Counted from the first letter of the stretch, positions 27,495 through 39,941 are shown. The stretch is DNA of 64,000 nt from Ectothiorhodospiraceae bacterium 2226 (GCA_013348725.1 CP054689.1:2290501-2354500), one strand, 5' to 3'. The notes: generated by a model from the sequence alone, not told the origin. Numbers and translations are program-made.

Positions 27495-27571
27495 TGGTCG
27501 GGGTGAGAGGATTTGAACCTCCGGCCCCTGCCTCCCGAAGGCAGTGCTCTACCAGGCTGAGCTACACCCCG
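27495..27571 (-). tRNA. tRNA-Pro (anticodon CGG)
   Basis: Cloverleaf of 77 bases with encoded CCA (complement of 27495-27497). Acceptor CGGGGTG pairs with CACCCCG, the anticodon stem is CTGCC/GGCAG around TTCGGGA giving CGG, and the T-loop is TTCAAAT. It begins 21 bases after the ispB stop on the same strand, so ispB read-through may contribute to its expression. A T6 run lies about 15-20 bases past the CCA, without a good hairpin before it. Confidence 0.97.
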
Positions 27572-27592
27572 AAAACTGGAAATTGGACAACG

Positions 27593-28561
27593 TCAGTAGG
27601 TGCGGTTGACCGCGAACTCGGCCAGTCCGCGCAGCGCGTCCTTGTAGCGCGAGGCAGGTAAGTCGTCCAGGCAAGCAATGGCTTGGTTTGCCTGGTCCTG
27701 CGCGCAGCGCGCAGTGTACGCGATGGCGCCGGTGGATTCAACGGCGTGCGTGACATCCGCGATGGCCTCGCGTCCGCCCTGTTCGATGGCGCGGCGGATG
27801 ACCTCGGCTTGCTCAGGGGTGCCGTGACGCATGGCATAGATGAGGGGCAGGGTCGGCTTGCCCTCGGCGAGATCGTCGCCGATGTTCTTGCCCATTTCTT
27901 CCGGTGAGGCGCTGTAGTCGAGCACGTCGTCCACCAACTGGAAGGCGGCGCCGAGGTGGCGCCCGTACGCGGCCAGATCCTGTTCCTGCGCGGGCGTGGC
28001 GCCCGCGAGCACGGCGCCGAGCTGTCCGGCGGCCTCGAACAGCTTGGCCGTCTTGCGGTGGATCACCTCGAGGTAGCGCTCCTCGGTGGTGTCGGCGTCG
28101 TGGCAATTCAGGAGCTGCAGCACCTCGCCCTCGGCAATGGTGTTGGTGACCTCGGCGAGGATCTCCATGACCCGCATGCTGCCGATCTGCACCATCATCT
28201 GGAAGGAGCGCGAGTAGAGGAAGTCGCCCACCAGCACGCTGGCCTCGCTCCCCCAGCGGGCATTGGCCGTTTCCTCGCCGCGGCGCAGCTGCGAGGCGTC
28301 CACCACATCGTCGTGCAGCAGCGTGGCGGTGTGGATGAACTCGATGACCGCGGCCAACTCCCAGTGTTGACGGCCGTTGTAGTTCAGGGCCCCCGCGGAG
28401 AGCAGCAGCAGCGCGGGGCGCAGGCGCTTGCCGCCGCTGTTCACGATGTAATAGCCGATCTGGTTGATGAGCGCGATATCGGAGCGCAACTGGCGCTGGA
28501 TTACCGCGTCCACGGACTGCATATCGTCTTGGATGAGGGTGTAAAGGCCCTGAATCGTCAT
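27593..28561 (-). CDS. ispB: Polyprenyl (octaprenyl) diphosphate synthase IspB
   Basis: Trans-prenyltransferase of 322 residues making the ubiquinone/menaquinone side chain from FPP and IPP. Seen: first Asp-rich motif DDVVD (84-88) and second DDVLD (211-215), and the GGKRLRP substrate motif (43-49). The length fits the family (E. coli 323). Divergent from rplU, the usual arrangement in Gammaproteobacteria, with its own sigma70-type promoter at 28594-28622. Chain length (C40, C45) cannot be fixed from sequence. Confidence 0.95.
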   Translation of the reverse strand: MTIQGLYTLIQDDMQSVDAVIQRQLRSDIALINQIGYYIVNSGGKRLRPALLLLSAGALNYNGRQHWELAAVIEFIHTATLLHDDVVDASQLRRGEETANARWGSEASVLVGDFLYSRSFQMMVQIGSMRVMEILAEVTNTIAEGEVLQLLNCHDADTTEERYLEVIHRKTAKLFEAAGQLGAVLAGATPAQEQDLAAYGRHLGAAFQLVDDVLDYSASPEEMGKNIGDDLAEGKPTLPLIYAMRHGTPEQAEVIRRAIEQGGREAIADVTHAVESTGAIAYTARCAQDQANQAIACLDDLPASRYKDALRGLAEFAVNRTY

Positions 28562-28593
28562 GGTTTCCCAACACGGGGCTGAGGGGGATGTGC

Positions 28594-28622
28594 ATGCTAT
28601 GGGCCACCCCTGGAGGTGTCAA
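28594..28622 (-). promoter_or_regulatory. Sigma70-type promoter for ispB
   Basis: On the minus strand TTGACA (28622-28617), a 17-base spacer, then TAGCAT (28599-28594), 33 bases before the ispB start. The perfect -35 and ideal spacing make it convincing. It lies back to back with the rplU promoter, the two -35 boxes being 18 bases apart. Confidence 0.7.
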
Positions 28623-28640
28623 GCAAATGCCCCGCCGACG

Positions 28641-28669
28641 TTGACCTGCCGCGGCCGTGTCGCTAGAAT
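28641..28669 (+). promoter_or_regulatory. Sigma70-type promoter for rplU-rpmA
   Basis: TTGACC (28641-28646), a 17-base spacer, TAGAAT (28664-28669), giving an untranslated leader of about 50 bases before rplU. Confidence 0.75.
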
Positions 28670-28727
28670 TGCCGCCTTTGGTGGTGCCTCCCGCCGCGTC
28701 GCGCGGGACTTTCGGAGAATTCAGACC

Positions 28728-29042
28728 ATGTACGCTGTAATCAAGACCGGCGGAAAGCAGTATAAGGTGAGCGAAGGGCAGACCCTGCGCGTCGAGAAGT
28801 TGGACGCTGAGGCGGGCGCCGAGATCGAGCTCGACCAGGTGCTGCTGGTTACCGACGAGGACAAGGTCACCGTCGGCGCGCCGCTGGTGGATGGTTGCAC
28901 CGTGAAGGCGCGCGTCGAGGGCCACGGCCGCGGTGATAAGATCACCATCATCAAGATGCGTCGGCGCAAGCACTACCGTAAGCGTCAGGGGCACCGGCAG
29001 GACTACACCGAATTGAAGATCACCGGCATCAACGTCGGCTGA
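28728..29042 (+). CDS. rplU: Ribosomal protein bL21
   Basis: Large-subunit protein of 104 residues binding 23S rRNA. The start [14 protein letters not shown] and the basic [14 protein letters not shown] segment are the L21 signatures. ATG 28728 behind CGGAGA; the upstream in-frame start (28560) would run across the promoter and is rejected. Cotranscribed with rpmA 17 bases downstream. Confidence 0.98.
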   Translation: MYAVIKTGGKQYKVSEGQTLRVEKLDAEAGAEIELDQVLLVTDEDKVTVGAPLVDGCTVKARVEGHGRGDKITIIKMRRRKHYRKRQGHRQDYTELKITGINVG

Positions 29043-29059
29043 GCTGAGGATTTCTAGCC

Positions 29060-29317
29060 ATGGCACATAAAAAGGCAGGCGGTAGCACGCGCAACGGGCG
29101 CGATTCCATTTCCAAGCGCCTGGGCGTGAAGCACTACGGCGGCGAGAGCGTGCGCGCCGGCAACATCCTGGTGCGTCAGCGCGGTACGCGCTTCCATGCC
29201 GGCGTCAACGTCGGCTGCGGTGTCGACCACACCCTGTACGCCAAGGCGGACGGGCAGGTGGTGTTCGAGACCAAGGGGCCGCAGAAGCGCAAGTACGTGA
29301 GCGTCGTCGCGGGCTAG
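29060..29317 (+). CDS. rpmA: Ribosomal protein bL27
   Basis: Large-subunit protein of 85 residues whose N-terminus reaches the peptidyl-transferase centre. [16 protein letters not shown] is the standard gammaproteobacterial start with no N-terminal cleavage extension. It follows rplU directly and ends at a strong terminator, so rplU-rpmA is its own transcript with read-through or a further promoter needed for obgE. Confidence 0.98.
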   Translation: MAHKKAGGSTRNGRDSISKRLGVKHYGGESVRAGNILVRQRGTRFHAGVNVGCGVDHTLYAKADGQVVFETKGPQKRKYVSVVAG

Positions 29318-29338
29318 GCGCTACCGGTCATCTTGTGA

Positions 29339-31562
<2,224 letters not shown>

Positions 31563-31582
31563 GCGCGCGTGCGGGCGGCCGC

Positions 31583-31619
31583 GCACGAAAAAGCCGGCGC
31601 GAGGCCGGCTTTTTCGTGC
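31583..31619. terminator. Bidirectional terminator between proB and rpsT
   Basis: Perfect 16-bp inverted repeat (31583-31598 and 31604-31619) around a five-base loop. The core is GCCGGC flanked by A5 on the left and T5 on the right, so a T-run follows the GC core on either strand. It serves the convergent proB and rpsT. Confidence 0.93.
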
Positions 31620-31655
31620 AACTTTGGGTGCCTTACATCGCGCGCAAGCGCGCGT

Positions 31656-31919
31656 TTAAGACATGGCGCGCAGACGCGCGTTCAGACGGCTCTTGTGGCG
31701 GGCGGCCTTGTTCTTGTGGATCAGGCCCTTGCCGGCCATGCGGTCGAGCAGGGGGACCGCCGACTTGAACGCGCTCTCGGCCTGCGTCTTGTCCCCGGCC
31801 GCCATCGCCTTGAGCACCTTCTTGACGGAGGTGCGCAGCATGGAGCGCTGGCTGGCGTTGAGCTTGCGGTGCCGCTCCGCCTGACGGACGCGCTTGCGGG
31901 CTTGGGCAGTATTGGCCAA
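31656..31919 (-). CDS. rpsT: Ribosomal protein bS20, with UUG start
   Basis: Small-subunit protein of 87 residues (ANTAQARKRVRQAERHR start, KNKAARHKSRLNARLRA end). The start codon is TTG (complement of 31917-31919), six bases after a strong GAGGAG. A UUG start is also known for E. coli rpsT, where it is tied to autoregulation of translation by S20; the same may hold here. Promoter at 31958-31986. Confidence 0.97.
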   Translation of the reverse strand: MANTAQARKRVRQAERHRKLNASQRSMLRTSVKKVLKAMAAGDKTQAESAFKSAVPLLDRMAGKGLIHKNKAARHKSRLNARLRAMS

Positions 31920-31957
31920 GGTACGACTCCTCGAAACCGGGTTGAATAAAGCGCGTA

Positions 31958-31986
31958 ATGATTCCCGATCGGTGGGTCGTTGTCAA
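31958..31986 (-). promoter_or_regulatory. Sigma70-type promoter for rpsT
   Basis: On the minus strand a perfect TTGACA (31986-31981), 17-base spacer, AATCAT (31963-31958), about 40 bases before the rpsT start. The -35 box overlaps a TTGTCA on the opposite strand that could serve murJ. Confidence 0.65.
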
Positions 31987-32008
31987 GCCAAAGCCCATGC
32001 CGTACGCT
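31980..32008 (+). promoter_or_regulatory. Possible promoter for murJ
   Basis: TTGTCA (31980-31985), 17-base spacer, TACGCT (32003-32008), 33 bases before ATG 32042. The -35 is good and the -10 poor (three of six). It overlaps the rpsT -35 box, so the two promoters would compete. Confidence 0.35.
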
Positions 32009-32041
32009 TGCCGCTCTGCCGCTGCCGCACCTCGGTCCCCC

Positions 32042-33619
32042 ATGAGCCGAAAGTTGTTCAAATCCACCGCCGTCGTGGGCGGTTACACGATGATTTCGCG
32101 CGTGCTCGGCTTCATTCGCGACATCGTGATCGCGCGGGTGTTCGGCGCGGGCGCGGCGACCGACGCCTTCTTCGTGGCGTTCAAGATCCCGAACTTCTGG
32201 CGTCGGCTGTTCGCCGAGGGGGCCTTCTCGCAGGCCTTCGTGCCGGTCCTGTCCGAGTACCGCACGCAGCGGGAACACGCCGAGGTGCAGGCGCTCACCC
32301 GCCAGGTGGCCGGCACCCTCGGCGGTGTGCTGTTGCTGGTCACGCTGGTCGGCGTCCTGGCTGCGCCGCTGTTGGTGATGCTGTTCGCGCCCGGCTTCAT
32401 CAACGAGGTCGAGCGCTTCGATCTCACGGTCGAGATGCTGCGGCTCACCTTCCCGTATCTCTTGTTCATCTCACTCACCGCGTTCGCGGGCGCCATTTTG
32501 AACAGCTACGGGCGCTTCGGCGTGCCCGCGATCACCCCGGTGCTGCTCAATCTCGCGCTGATCGGCGCGGCGTTGGGGTTGGCGCCCTATTTCGAGCAGC
32601 CGGTGGTGGCCCTGGCCTGGGGCGTGCTGGTGGCCGGGGTCGCGCAGCTCCTGTTTCAGATCCCGTTCCTGATTCGCCTACGCCTGTTGGTGCGCCCCGT
32701 GTGGGCTTGGCGCGCGCCCGGCGTGCAGCGCATCCTGCGGCTCATGCTGCCGGCGATCTTCGGCTCCTCGGTGGCGCAGATCAACCTGCTGTTCGATACG
32801 GTGATCGCCTCCTTCCTGATCGCGGGCAGCGTGTCCTGGCTGTACTACTCCGATCGGCTGGTGGAGTTCCCGCTCGGGGTGTTCGGCATTGCGCTGGCGA
32901 CGGTGATCCTGCCCAGCCTGTCGCGCTCGCACGCGCGCGGCTCGGCCGAGGCCTTTTCGCGCACGCTGGACTGGGCGCTGCGCCTGGTGGCGCTGATCGC
33001 GCTGCCGGCCACCTTGGGCCTGATGCTGTTGGCCGCGCCCATGCTGAGCACGTTGTTTCTGTACGGCGAGTTCACCGCGCGCGACGTGGAGATGGCGGCG
33101 CTCAGCCTGGCCGCCTACGGCTTCGGCCTGACCGGCTTCATCCTGGTGAAGGTGCTGGCGCCGGGGTTCTTCGCCCGCCAGGACATGCGCACCCCGGTGC
33201 GCATCGCGGTGATCGCGATGGTCAGTGGCATGGTGCTGAACCTGGTGTTCGTGGTGCCCATGGCCTGGGCCGGCATCCCCGGCGCCCACGCGGGTCTCGC
33301 CTTGGCGACCGCCTTGGCGTCCTTCATCAACGCCGGGCTGCTGTTTCGCGGCCTGCGCGCCACCGGCGTGTACCGCCCCGAACCGGGGTGGGGCCGTTTC
33401 GCCCTGCAGCTGCTGTTCGCCAACGGGGTGATGGCGGCCGGTCTGGTGTGGTTCACGCCGCCGCTCGCGGCCTGGATCGGCGCCGGCGGCGGCGAGCGGA
33501 CGCTCTGGCTGGGTACGGCGATCGGACTGGCGGCACTGGGCTATGTCCTCGCCTTGGTGCTGGTGGGGGTGCGCCCGCGCCAGTTCGCCCGGGCGCCGGT
33601 GCAGGGGGAGGAGCCATGA
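32042..33619 (+). CDS. murJ: Lipid II flippase MurJ
   Basis: Inner-membrane protein of 525 residues with 14 hydrophobic segments, MVF/MOP family, which flips lipid II for peptidoglycan synthesis. Seen: the RVLGFIRDIVIARVFGAG start, FRxPNFxRRxxAEGAFSQAFVPV region, and conserved loop arginines. ATG 32042 (MSRKLFKS) fits the family start; in-frame ATGs upstream overlap the promoter region. No clear Shine-Dalgarno precedes it, so initiation may be weak. Followed by ribF after 73 bases. Confidence 0.95.
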   Translation: MSRKLFKSTAVVGGYTMISRVLGFIRDIVIARVFGAGAATDAFFVAFKIPNFWRRLFAEGAFSQAFVPVLSEYRTQREHAEVQALTRQVAGTLGGVLLLVTLVGVLAAPLLVMLFAPGFINEVERFDLTVEMLRLTFPYLLFISLTAFAGAILNSYGRFGVPAITPVLLNLALIGAALGLAPYFEQPVVALAWGVLVAGVAQLLFQIPFLIRLRLLVRPVWAWRAPGVQRILRLMLPAIFGSSVAQINLLFDTVIASFLIAGSVSWLYYSDRLVEFPLGVFGIALATVILPSLSRSHARGSAEAFSRTLDWALRLVALIALPATLGLMLLAAPMLSTLFLYGEFTARDVEMAALSLAAYGFGLTGFILVKVLAPGFFARQDMRTPVRIAVIAMVSGMVLNLVFVVPMAWAGIPGAHAGLALATALASFINAGLLFRGLRATGVYRPEPGWGRFALQLLFANGVMAAGLVWFTPPLAAWIGAGGGERTLWLGTAIGLAALGYVLALVLVGVRPRQFARAPVQGEEP

Positions 33620-33692
33620 GCGAACGGGGGGTGCATCGGTCGCGGGGCCGGTCCTTGATATACTCTGGCCTCTTTGGCGGAACGACGACACG

Positions 33693-34625
33693 ATGGAGCT
33701 GATCAGGGGCCTGCACAACCTGCGCGCGCGCCACCGCGGCTGTGCCGCGACCATCGGCAACTTCGATGGCGTGCACCGCGGACATCAAGTGGTGTTGCAG
33801 CGTCTGCATGCCGAGGCCGAGCGCCTGGCGATGCCGGCCACGGTGATCATCTTCGAGCCGCAGCCGCGCGAGTTCTTCGCGCCCGCGGCCGCCCCGGCGC
33901 GTCTGACGCGCCTGCGCGAGAAGCTGATGCAACTGGCGGCGCAGGGCGCGGAGCGCGTGCTGTGCCTGCGTTTCGACGCGGCGCTGGCGGGGCTCAGCGC
34001 CGAGGCCTTCATTCAGCGTGTGCTGGTCGAGGGCCTGGGCGTGCGTTACGTCATGCTGGGCGACGATTTTCGTTTTGGGCGCGACCGCGCGGGCGATTTC
34101 GAGCTGCTGCAGGCGGTAGGGCAGGCGGCGGGTTTCGCCGTGGAGCGTACCCCGGGCTTCGAACTCGATGGCCGACGCGTGAGCAGCACCCGCGTGCGCG
34201 AGGCGCTCGGCGCGGGCGAACTGGAGACCGCCGCGCGCCTGCTCGGGCGGCCCTACGCCATGGCCGGGCGGGTGGCGCACGGCGACAAGCGCGGGCGCAG
34301 CATCGGCTTCCCGACCGCCAACATCGCCCTGCACCGGCCGGCCAGTCCGGTGCAGGGCGTGTTCGCCGTGCACCTCTGTGTCGACGGAGAGCAGCTGCCG
34401 GGCGTGGCCAACGTGGGCACGCGACCCACGGTGGGCGGCACCCGCGTATTGCTCGAGGTGCACGTGCTGGACTTCGAGGGCGATTTGTACGGCCGTCACG
34501 TCGAGGTCGCGTTCCTGCGCAAGCTGCGCCCGGAGATGCGCTTCGAGTCGTTCGATGCCTTGCGCGCCCAGATCGCGACGGACGTGGAGGCCGCGCGCGC
34601 GTACTTCGCGCACGCGCCCCATTGA
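33693..34625 (+). CDS. ribF: Bifunctional riboflavin kinase/FAD synthetase RibF
   Basis: Makes FMN then FAD from riboflavin. Protein of 310 residues: N-terminal nucleotidyltransferase domain with GNFDGVHRGH (22-31) and VSSTRVREAL, C-terminal flavokinase domain with GFPTANI and PTVGGTR. ATG 33693 puts the conserved start at MELIRGLHNLRARHRG; the in-frame start at 33543 lies in murJ. Order murJ-ribF-ileS-lspA-fkpB-ispH is standard. Confidence 0.95.
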   Translation: MELIRGLHNLRARHRGCAATIGNFDGVHRGHQVVLQRLHAEAERLAMPATVIIFEPQPREFFAPAAAPARLTRLREKLMQLAAQGAERVLCLRFDAALAGLSAEAFIQRVLVEGLGVRYVMLGDDFRFGRDRAGDFELLQAVGQAAGFAVERTPGFELDGRRVSSTRVREALGAGELETAARLLGRPYAMAGRVAHGDKRGRSIGFPTANIALHRPASPVQGVFAVHLCVDGEQLPGVANVGTRPTVGGTRVLLEVHVLDFEGDLYGRHVEVAFLRKLRPEMRFESFDALRAQIATDVEAARAYFAHAPH

Positions 34626-34663
34626 AACCATTTGCAAACCAGAGGCGCTAGCGCGCATTACCT

Positions 34664-37495
34664 GTGACTGATTACAAACAGACCCTCAATCTTCCCCAGA
34701 CCGCCTTTCCCATGCAGGCCAACCTCGCCAAGCGCGAGCCCGAGGTGCTGGCGCGCTGGCAGGCCATGGACCTGTACGGCGCGCTGCGCAAGGCCGGCGC
34801 CGGCCGCCCGCGCTTCGTGCTGCACGACGGCCCGCCCTATGCCAACGGCGACATCCATATCGGCCACGCGGTCAACAAGATCCTCAAGGACATCATCGTC
34901 AAGGCCAAGACTCTGAGCGGCTTCGACGCGCCCTACGTGCCGGGCTGGGACTGCCACGGGCTGCCCATCGAGTTGCAGGTGGAGAAGAAGGTGGGTAAGG
35001 CGGGCGCCAAGGTGAGCGCCGCGGAGTTTCGCGCCGCCTGCCGCGACTATGCGCACAAGCAGGTGGAGGGGCAGCGCGAGGACTTCAAGCGCCTGGGCGT
35101 GCTGGGCGACTGGGAGCGGCCCTACCTCACCATGGACTACGCGACCGAGGCCGACATTGTACGGGCGCTCGGGCGCATCATCGAGCAGGGCCATCTGCAC
35201 AAGGGCTTCAAGCCGGTGCACTGGTGCACCGACTGCGCCTCGGCGTTGGCCGAGGCCGAGGTGGAGTACGAGGACAAGACCTCGCCCGCCATCGACGTGC
35301 GCTTCGAGGTGCTGGACGACGCGGCGCTGATGGCGCGCTGCCGCCACGTCGAAGGCCACGAGGGCAAGGGCCCGCTGGTCGTCCCGATCTGGACCACCAC
35401 GCCGTGGACGCTGCCCGCCAACCAGGCCGTGGCGCTGCACCCGGAACTCGACTACGCCGTGGTGGCCAGCGTCGGTGAGCAGGGCCCCGAGCGGCTGGTG
35501 TTGGCCGAGGCGCTGGTGAAGAGCGTGATGGGCCGCCTGCAGCGCGACGACTATCGCGTCATCGCGTACTGCACGGGTGCGGACCTCGAGGGCCTCAAGC
35601 TGCGCCACCCGTTCTATGAGCGCGAGGTGCCGGTGGTGCTGGGCGACCACGTCACCACCGAGGCGGGCACCGGCGCGGTGCACACTGCCCCCGGGCACGG
35701 TCAGGAGGACTATGTGGTGGGCAGCCGTTACGGCCTGCCGATCGACAACCCGGTAGGCGGTAACGGCGTGTTTCTGCCCGACACGCCGCTGGTCGGCGGT
35801 CAGCACGTACTCAAGGCCAACGACGCGATCGTCGAACTCCTCAAGACGCGCGGCGCGCTGCTGCACGAAGAGGCCCTGCGCCACAGCTATCCGCACTGCT
35901 GGCGCCACAAGACGCCCATCATCTTCCGTGCCACGCCGCAGTGGTTCATCAGCATGGAGCAGGCGGGCCTGCGCGGCCAGGCGCTGGAGGCGATCCGCGG
36001 CGTGCGCTGGATGCCGGATTGGGGTCAGGCGCGTATCGAGGGCATGGTGGAGAAGCGCCCGGACTGGTGCATCTCGCGCCAGCGCACCTGGGGCGTGCCC
36101 ATCACCTTGTTCGTGCGCCGTGACAACGGCGAGTTGCATCCGCGCTGGCAGGCGCTGCTGGAGCAGGTTGCCGTGCGCGTCGAGGCGGGCGGCATCCAGG
36201 CCTGGTTCGACCTGGACGCGCAGGAACTGCTGGGCGAGGAGGCGGCCGACTACGAGAAGGTGCCCGACACCCTGGACGTGTGGTTCGACTCGGGCGTCAC
36301 TCACGCGAGCGTGCTGGAACGGCGCGCGGAGCTAGGCGGCGCGCCGGCCGACCTGTACCTCGAAGGCTCCGACCAGCACCGCGGCTGGTTCCAGTCCTCG
36401 TTGCTGAGCAGTGTGGCGATGCGCGGCGCGGCGCCCTACCGCAGCGTGCTCACGCACGGTTTCACGGTAGACGCGCAGGGCCGCAAGATGTCCAAATCCG
36501 TGGGCAACGTGGTCGCGCCGCAGAAGGTGGTGAATTCGCTCGGCGCCGACGTGCTGCGCCTGTGGGTGGCGGCCACCGACTATCGCGCCGAGATGAGCGT
36601 CTCGGACGAGATTCTGCGCCGCACCGCCGAGGCCTATCGGCGCATCCGCAATACCGCACGCTTCATGCTCGGCAACCTGGCGGGCTTCGATCCCGCGCGC
36701 GACGCGCTGGCGCCCGCCGATCTGCTGCCGCTGGACCGTTGGGCGCTGCATACGGGCAAGGATCTGCAGGACGAGGTGCTGCAGGCCTACGAGCGCTACG
36801 AGTTCCACCACATCTACCAGAAGGTGCAGCGTTTCTGCACCGTGGAGCTGGGCGGTTTCTACCTCGACATTCTCAAGGACCGCCTCTACACGACGCCGCC
36901 CGAGTCGCAGGTGCGGCGCTCGGCGCAGACCGCGCTGTATCATCTGGTCGAGGCGCTGGCGCGCTGGCTCGCGCCCATCCTGAGCTTCACCGCCGAGGAG
37001 ATTTGGCAGCAGCTGCCGGGCGAGCACGGCGAGTCGGTGTTCCTGAGTACCTGGTATGCCTTCCCCGACCTCGCCGCGGCGCCGGTGGACGAGGCGCAGT
37101 GGGTCAGCGTCATCGGTGTGCGCCAGGCGGTGGCCAAGGAACTCGAGCGGCTGCGCAATGAGGAGGTCATCGGCGGCGCGCTGGACGCTGAGGTGACGAT
37201 CTACGCCGAGGAGCCGATTTACGCCCGGCTGGCCGCGCTGGGGGACGAGCTGCGCTTCGTCACCATCACCTCCGACGCCGATGTGTTGCCCGCGGCCGAG
37301 CGGCCCGCCGAGGCCGCCGAGTACCTGCTCGGCGACGTGCACCTGTGGGTGAGCGCGCGGCGCAGCCAGAACGAGAAGTGCGTGCGCTGCTGGCACCGGC
37401 GCGCGGACATCGGAGAGCATCCGGAGCACACGCAGATCTGCGGCCGCTGCGTTGCCAACGTGGCGGGCGGCGGCGAGGTCCGCCGGTGGGCATGA
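34664..37495 (+). CDS. ileS: Isoleucyl-tRNA synthetase
   Basis: Class I synthetase of 943 residues. Seen: NGDIHIGH (HIGH at 65-68), [10 protein letters not shown], the CP1 editing domain ([27 protein letters not shown]), KMSKS (608-612), and the C-terminal zinc finger built from CVRC and CGRC. This is the bacterial mupirocin-sensitive-type (IleRS1) layout. GTG start at 34664. Stop overlaps lspA (ATGA). Confidence 0.97.
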   Translation: MTDYKQTLNLPQTAFPMQANLAKREPEVLARWQAMDLYGALRKAGAGRPRFVLHDGPPYANGDIHIGHAVNKILKDIIVKAKTLSGFDAPYVPGWDCHGLPIELQVEKKVGKAGAKVSAAEFRAACRDYAHKQVEGQREDFKRLGVLGDWERPYLTMDYATEADIVRALGRIIEQGHLHKGFKPVHWCTDCASALAEAEVEYEDKTSPAIDVRFEVLDDAALMARCRHVEGHEGKGPLVVPIWTTTPWTLPANQAVALHPELDYAVVASVGEQGPERLVLAEALVKSVMGRLQRDDYRVIAYCTGADLEGLKLRHPFYEREVPVVLGDHVTTEAGTGAVHTAPGHGQEDYVVGSRYGLPIDNPVGGNGVFLPDTPLVGGQHVLKANDAIVELLKTRGALLHEEALRHSYPHCWRHKTPIIFRATPQWFISMEQAGLRGQALEAIRGVRWMPDWGQARIEGMVEKRPDWCISRQRTWGVPITLFVRRDNGELHPRWQALLEQVAVRVEAGGIQAWFDLDAQELLGEEAADYEKVPDTLDVWFDSGVTHASVLERRAELGGAPADLYLEGSDQHRGWFQSSLLSSVAMRGAAPYRSVLTHGFTVDAQGRKMSKSVGNVVAPQKVVNSLGADVLRLWVAATDYRAEMSVSDEILRRTAEAYRRIRNTARFMLGNLAGFDPARDALAPADLLPLDRWALHTGKDLQDEVLQAYERYEFHHIYQKVQRFCTVELGGFYLDILKDRLYTTPPESQVRRSAQTALYHLVEALARWLAPILSFTAEEIWQQLPGEHGESVFLSTWYAFPDLAAAPVDEAQWVSVIGVRQAVAKELERLRNEEVIGGALDAEVTIYAEEPIYARLAALGDELRFVTITSDADVLPAAERPAEAAEYLLGDVHLWVSARRSQNEKCVRCWHRRADIGEHPEHTQICGRCVANVAGGGEVRRWA

Positions 37496-38001
37496 GCGCG
37501 AGCATGGGGGCACGCAGCCATCTGTTCGTCGTCAGCGGTTGGCGCTGGTTGTGGCTGGCGCTGGTGGTGATCGTGCTCGACCAGGCCACCAAGCAAGTGG
37601 CGGTCGCGCTGCTCGATCCCTATCAGCCGGTGCCGGTGTTCCCGGGCTTCAACTTCACCCTGATGTTCAACACCGGCGCCGCGTTCAGCTTTCTGGCCGC
37701 CGCCGGCGGCTGGCAGCGCTGGTTGTTCGCGGCCATCGCGCTCGGAGTCAGCATCTTCATTCTGATGTGGCTGCGGCGTATCCCGCGGGCCGAGGTCTGG
37801 CTGCCGATCGCGCTGGTGTTGATTCTCGGCGGTGCGCTCGGCAACCTGTGGGACCGCATCGTGCTCGGCCATGTGGTGGACTTCATCGACCTGTACGCGG
37901 GCGACTATCGCTGGCCGGCCTTCAATGTCGCCGACAGCGCCATCAGCGTCGGCGCGGTGATGTTGGTCATCGATGCCTTCCGGCCGCAGCGCCATCGCTG
38001 A
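37492..38001 (+). CDS. lspA: Lipoprotein signal peptidase LspA
   Basis: Aspartic intramembrane protease (169 residues, four helices) that removes signal peptides from prolipoproteins. The catalytic pair is Asp130 (VVDFID) and Asp148 (NVADSA). ATG 37492 is in an ATGA overlap with ileS; a second ATG at 37504 is possible. Neighbour fkpB follows after 41 bases with GAGGAGG-like ribosome site. Confidence 0.96.
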   Translation: MSASMGARSHLFVVSGWRWLWLALVVIVLDQATKQVAVALLDPYQPVPVFPGFNFTLMFNTGAAFSFLAAAGGWQRWLFAAIALGVSIFILMWLRRIPRAEVWLPIALVLILGGALGNLWDRIVLGHVVDFIDLYAGDYRWPAFNVADSAISVGAVMLVIDAFRPQRHR

Positions 38002-38042
38002 GGCTTGGTTAGACTTGCGGGTTAACGAGGAGGAATCGGCGC

Positions 38043-38504
38043 ATGGAGCAAGCGAACAGCGGCCCGGCCGTCGGGCCGGGCAGTAAGGTCGCGATCCGCT
38101 ACACGCTGGCCCTGCCGGATGGCACGGTGGCCGACGAGAGCGGCGACACGCCGCTGCATTTCACGCTCGGTGATGGCACCATGATCCAGGGGCTGGAGTA
38201 CGCCCTGTACGGGATGCACGCGGGCGAGCAGCGCTGTGTGCGCATCGACCCGCGCGACGCCTTCGGCTACCGCGACCCGCACAACGTCCACGTCATGTCG
38301 CGGGGCACCTTCGACGCCAAGATGCCGCTCGAGCCCGGCACGGTGATCGGTTTCACCACGCCGGCCGGCGACGAGGTGCCCGGCACCATCGACGCGGTGG
38401 AGGGCGACGAGGTGCGGGTCGACTTCAATCACCCGCTGGCCGGCATCGAGGTGACCTTCGACGTGGAGGTTCTCGAGGTGCAGGCGCCGGCAAACGAGGA
38501 ATAG
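38043..38504 (+). CDS. fkpB: FKBP-type peptidyl-prolyl isomerase FkpB (SlpA)
   Basis: Protein of 153 residues in the SlyD/SlpA group: an FKBP half-domain ([31 protein letters not shown]), an inserted IF chaperone domain (about 72-125), and a closing [19 protein letters not shown] strand. It lacks the His-rich tail of SlyD. One base separates it from ispH. The ordering lspA-fkpB-ispH is shared with E. coli and Pseudomonas. Confidence 0.94.
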   Translation: MEQANSGPAVGPGSKVAIRYTLALPDGTVADESGDTPLHFTLGDGTMIQGLEYALYGMHAGEQRCVRIDPRDAFGYRDPHNVHVMSRGTFDAKMPLEPGTVIGFTTPAGDEVPGTIDAVEGDEVRVDFNHPLAGIEVTFDVEVLEVQAPANEE

Positions 38505-38505
38505 C

Positions 38506-39441
38506 ATGCAAATCGTACTGGCCAGTCCGCGCGGCTTCTGCGCGGGTGTCGACCGCGCGATCGAGATCGTGGAACGCGCGCTCACCCTGTTCGGCGCGCC
38601 CATCTACGTGCGCCACGAGGTGGTGCACAACCGCTACGTGGTCGAGGATCTGCGCGCCAAGGGCGCGGTGTTCGTGGACGAGCTCGACGCCGTACCGGAC
38701 GATCAAACGGTGATCTTCAGCGCCCACGGCGTGGCCCAGGCGGTGCGCCGCGAGGCCGAACGGCGTGGGCTCCGCGTGTTCGACGCCACGTGCCCGCTGG
38801 TGACCAAGGTGCACATGGAGGTCGCGCGTCACAGCCAGGCGGGGCGCGAGTGCATCCTGATCGGCCACGCCGGACACCCCGAGGTGGAGGGCACGCTGGG
38901 GCAGTTCGACGTCTCCAGGGGCGGGCGCATGTACCTGGTGGAGACGCCCGAGGACGTGGCGCGTCTGCCGGTGCGCGACCCCGACAACCTCGCCTTCGTC
39001 ACCCAGACCACGCTGTCGATGGACGACACGGCGCGGGTCATCGACGCCCTGCGCGCGCGCTTTCCCAACATCGTCGGGCCCAAGAAGGACGACATCTGTT
39101 ACGCGACCCAGAATCGCCAGGACGCCGTGAAGGCGCTGGCCGAGCGCTGCGACGTGATGCTGGTGGTCGGCTCGCCCAACAGTTCCAACTCCAACCGCCT
39201 CAAAGAGGTAGCCGAGAAGCACGGCCTCCCGGCGTATCTGGTGGATCGGGCCGACGACCTGCAGCGGGCGTGGTTCGCGGGCAAGTCCTGCATCGGCCTG
39301 ACCGCCGGCGCCTCGGCGCCCGACATCCTGGTTCAACAGGTGATCGCGCGCCTGCGCGACTGGGGGGCGGCAGGTATGGAGGAGTACGTCGCCCGTCCCG
39401 AGAACGTGGTGTTCCCGTTGCCCAAGACCCTGCAGGCCTGA
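38506..39441 (+). CDS. ispH: 4-hydroxy-3-methylbut-2-enyl diphosphate reductase IspH
   Basis: Iron-sulfur enzyme of 311 residues for the last step of the MEP isoprenoid pathway. The three cluster ligands are Cys12 (GFCAGV), Cys96 (ATCPLV) and Cys198 (DICYAT), with the catalytic Glu128 in HPEVEGT. Closes the housekeeping operon and converges with the pilus operon, 13 bases apart, as in Pseudomonas. Confidence 0.97.
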   Translation: MQIVLASPRGFCAGVDRAIEIVERALTLFGAPIYVRHEVVHNRYVVEDLRAKGAVFVDELDAVPDDQTVIFSAHGVAQAVRREAERRGLRVFDATCPLVTKVHMEVARHSQAGRECILIGHAGHPEVEGTLGQFDVSRGGRMYLVETPEDVARLPVRDPDNLAFVTQTTLSMDDTARVIDALRARFPNIVGPKKDDICYATQNRQDAVKALAERCDVMLVVGSPNSSNSNRLKEVAEKHGLPAYLVDRADDLQRAWFAGKSCIGLTAGASAPDILVQQVIARLRDWGAAGMEEYVARPENVVFPLPKTLQA

Positions 39442-39454
39442 GGCGGCGGTCGGC

Positions 39455-39850
39455 TCACCAGCAGCGCCCGGTGTCGGTACCGGTGGCCGCGGTGGTCTGC
39501 AGGTGGTCGAAGGTGAGCGCGGTGCAGTAGGCGTCGCGCGCCTGCGGGCCGTCTGCGCGCGGGGTGGCGGTTAACAGAAAGGTATCGGCGCCGCGCACCA
39601 CGGCCAGGGCGTAGTGGCCCTGGGGCGACGCGGCGGGCAGCGCCGGACAAGCGTCGGCGTCATAGCGATGGAACTCCGTGTAGCAGCGCTCGAGGTGTTG
39701 CGCGGCGTTCAGCAGGGCAATGCGTGCATCGGCCCGGTGGGTCTTGCGTACCTGCTCCTGATAGGCCGGCAGGGCGATCGCGGTCAGGATGCCGACGACC
39801 GTGACCACGATCAGCAGTTCGATGAGCGTAAACGCCCTTTGTTTGCGCAT
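39455..39850 (-). CDS. pilE: Minor type IV pilin PilE
   Basis: Prepilin of 131 residues. Cleavage after the Arg/Gln-rich MRKQRA leader would expose FTLIELLIVV with Glu5, followed by one long hydrophobic helix. Two C-terminal cysteine pairs (Cys in CYTEF and ACPAL; YCTAL and GRCW) fit a D-loop. Start at ATG 39850; longer frames add an unconserved leader. Last gene of the pilV-W-X-Y1-E operon, which in Pseudomonas forms the pilus-tip priming complex. Calling it PilE rests on position after pilY1. Confidence 0.88.
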   Translation of the reverse strand: MRKQRAFTLIELLIVVTVVGILTAIALPAYQEQVRKTHRADARIALLNAAQHLERCYTEFHRYDADACPALPAASPQGHYALAVVRGADTFLLTATPRADGPQARDAYCTALTFDHLQTTAATGTDTGRCW

Positions 39851-39941
39851 CGTGTGCCTTCTCTCAATGGGCGCCGCGAAGCAACGCGGGAACCGCCTGT
39901 TTGCATGGTCTGAGCAACGGGACGGATGCATGTAGACCTCG

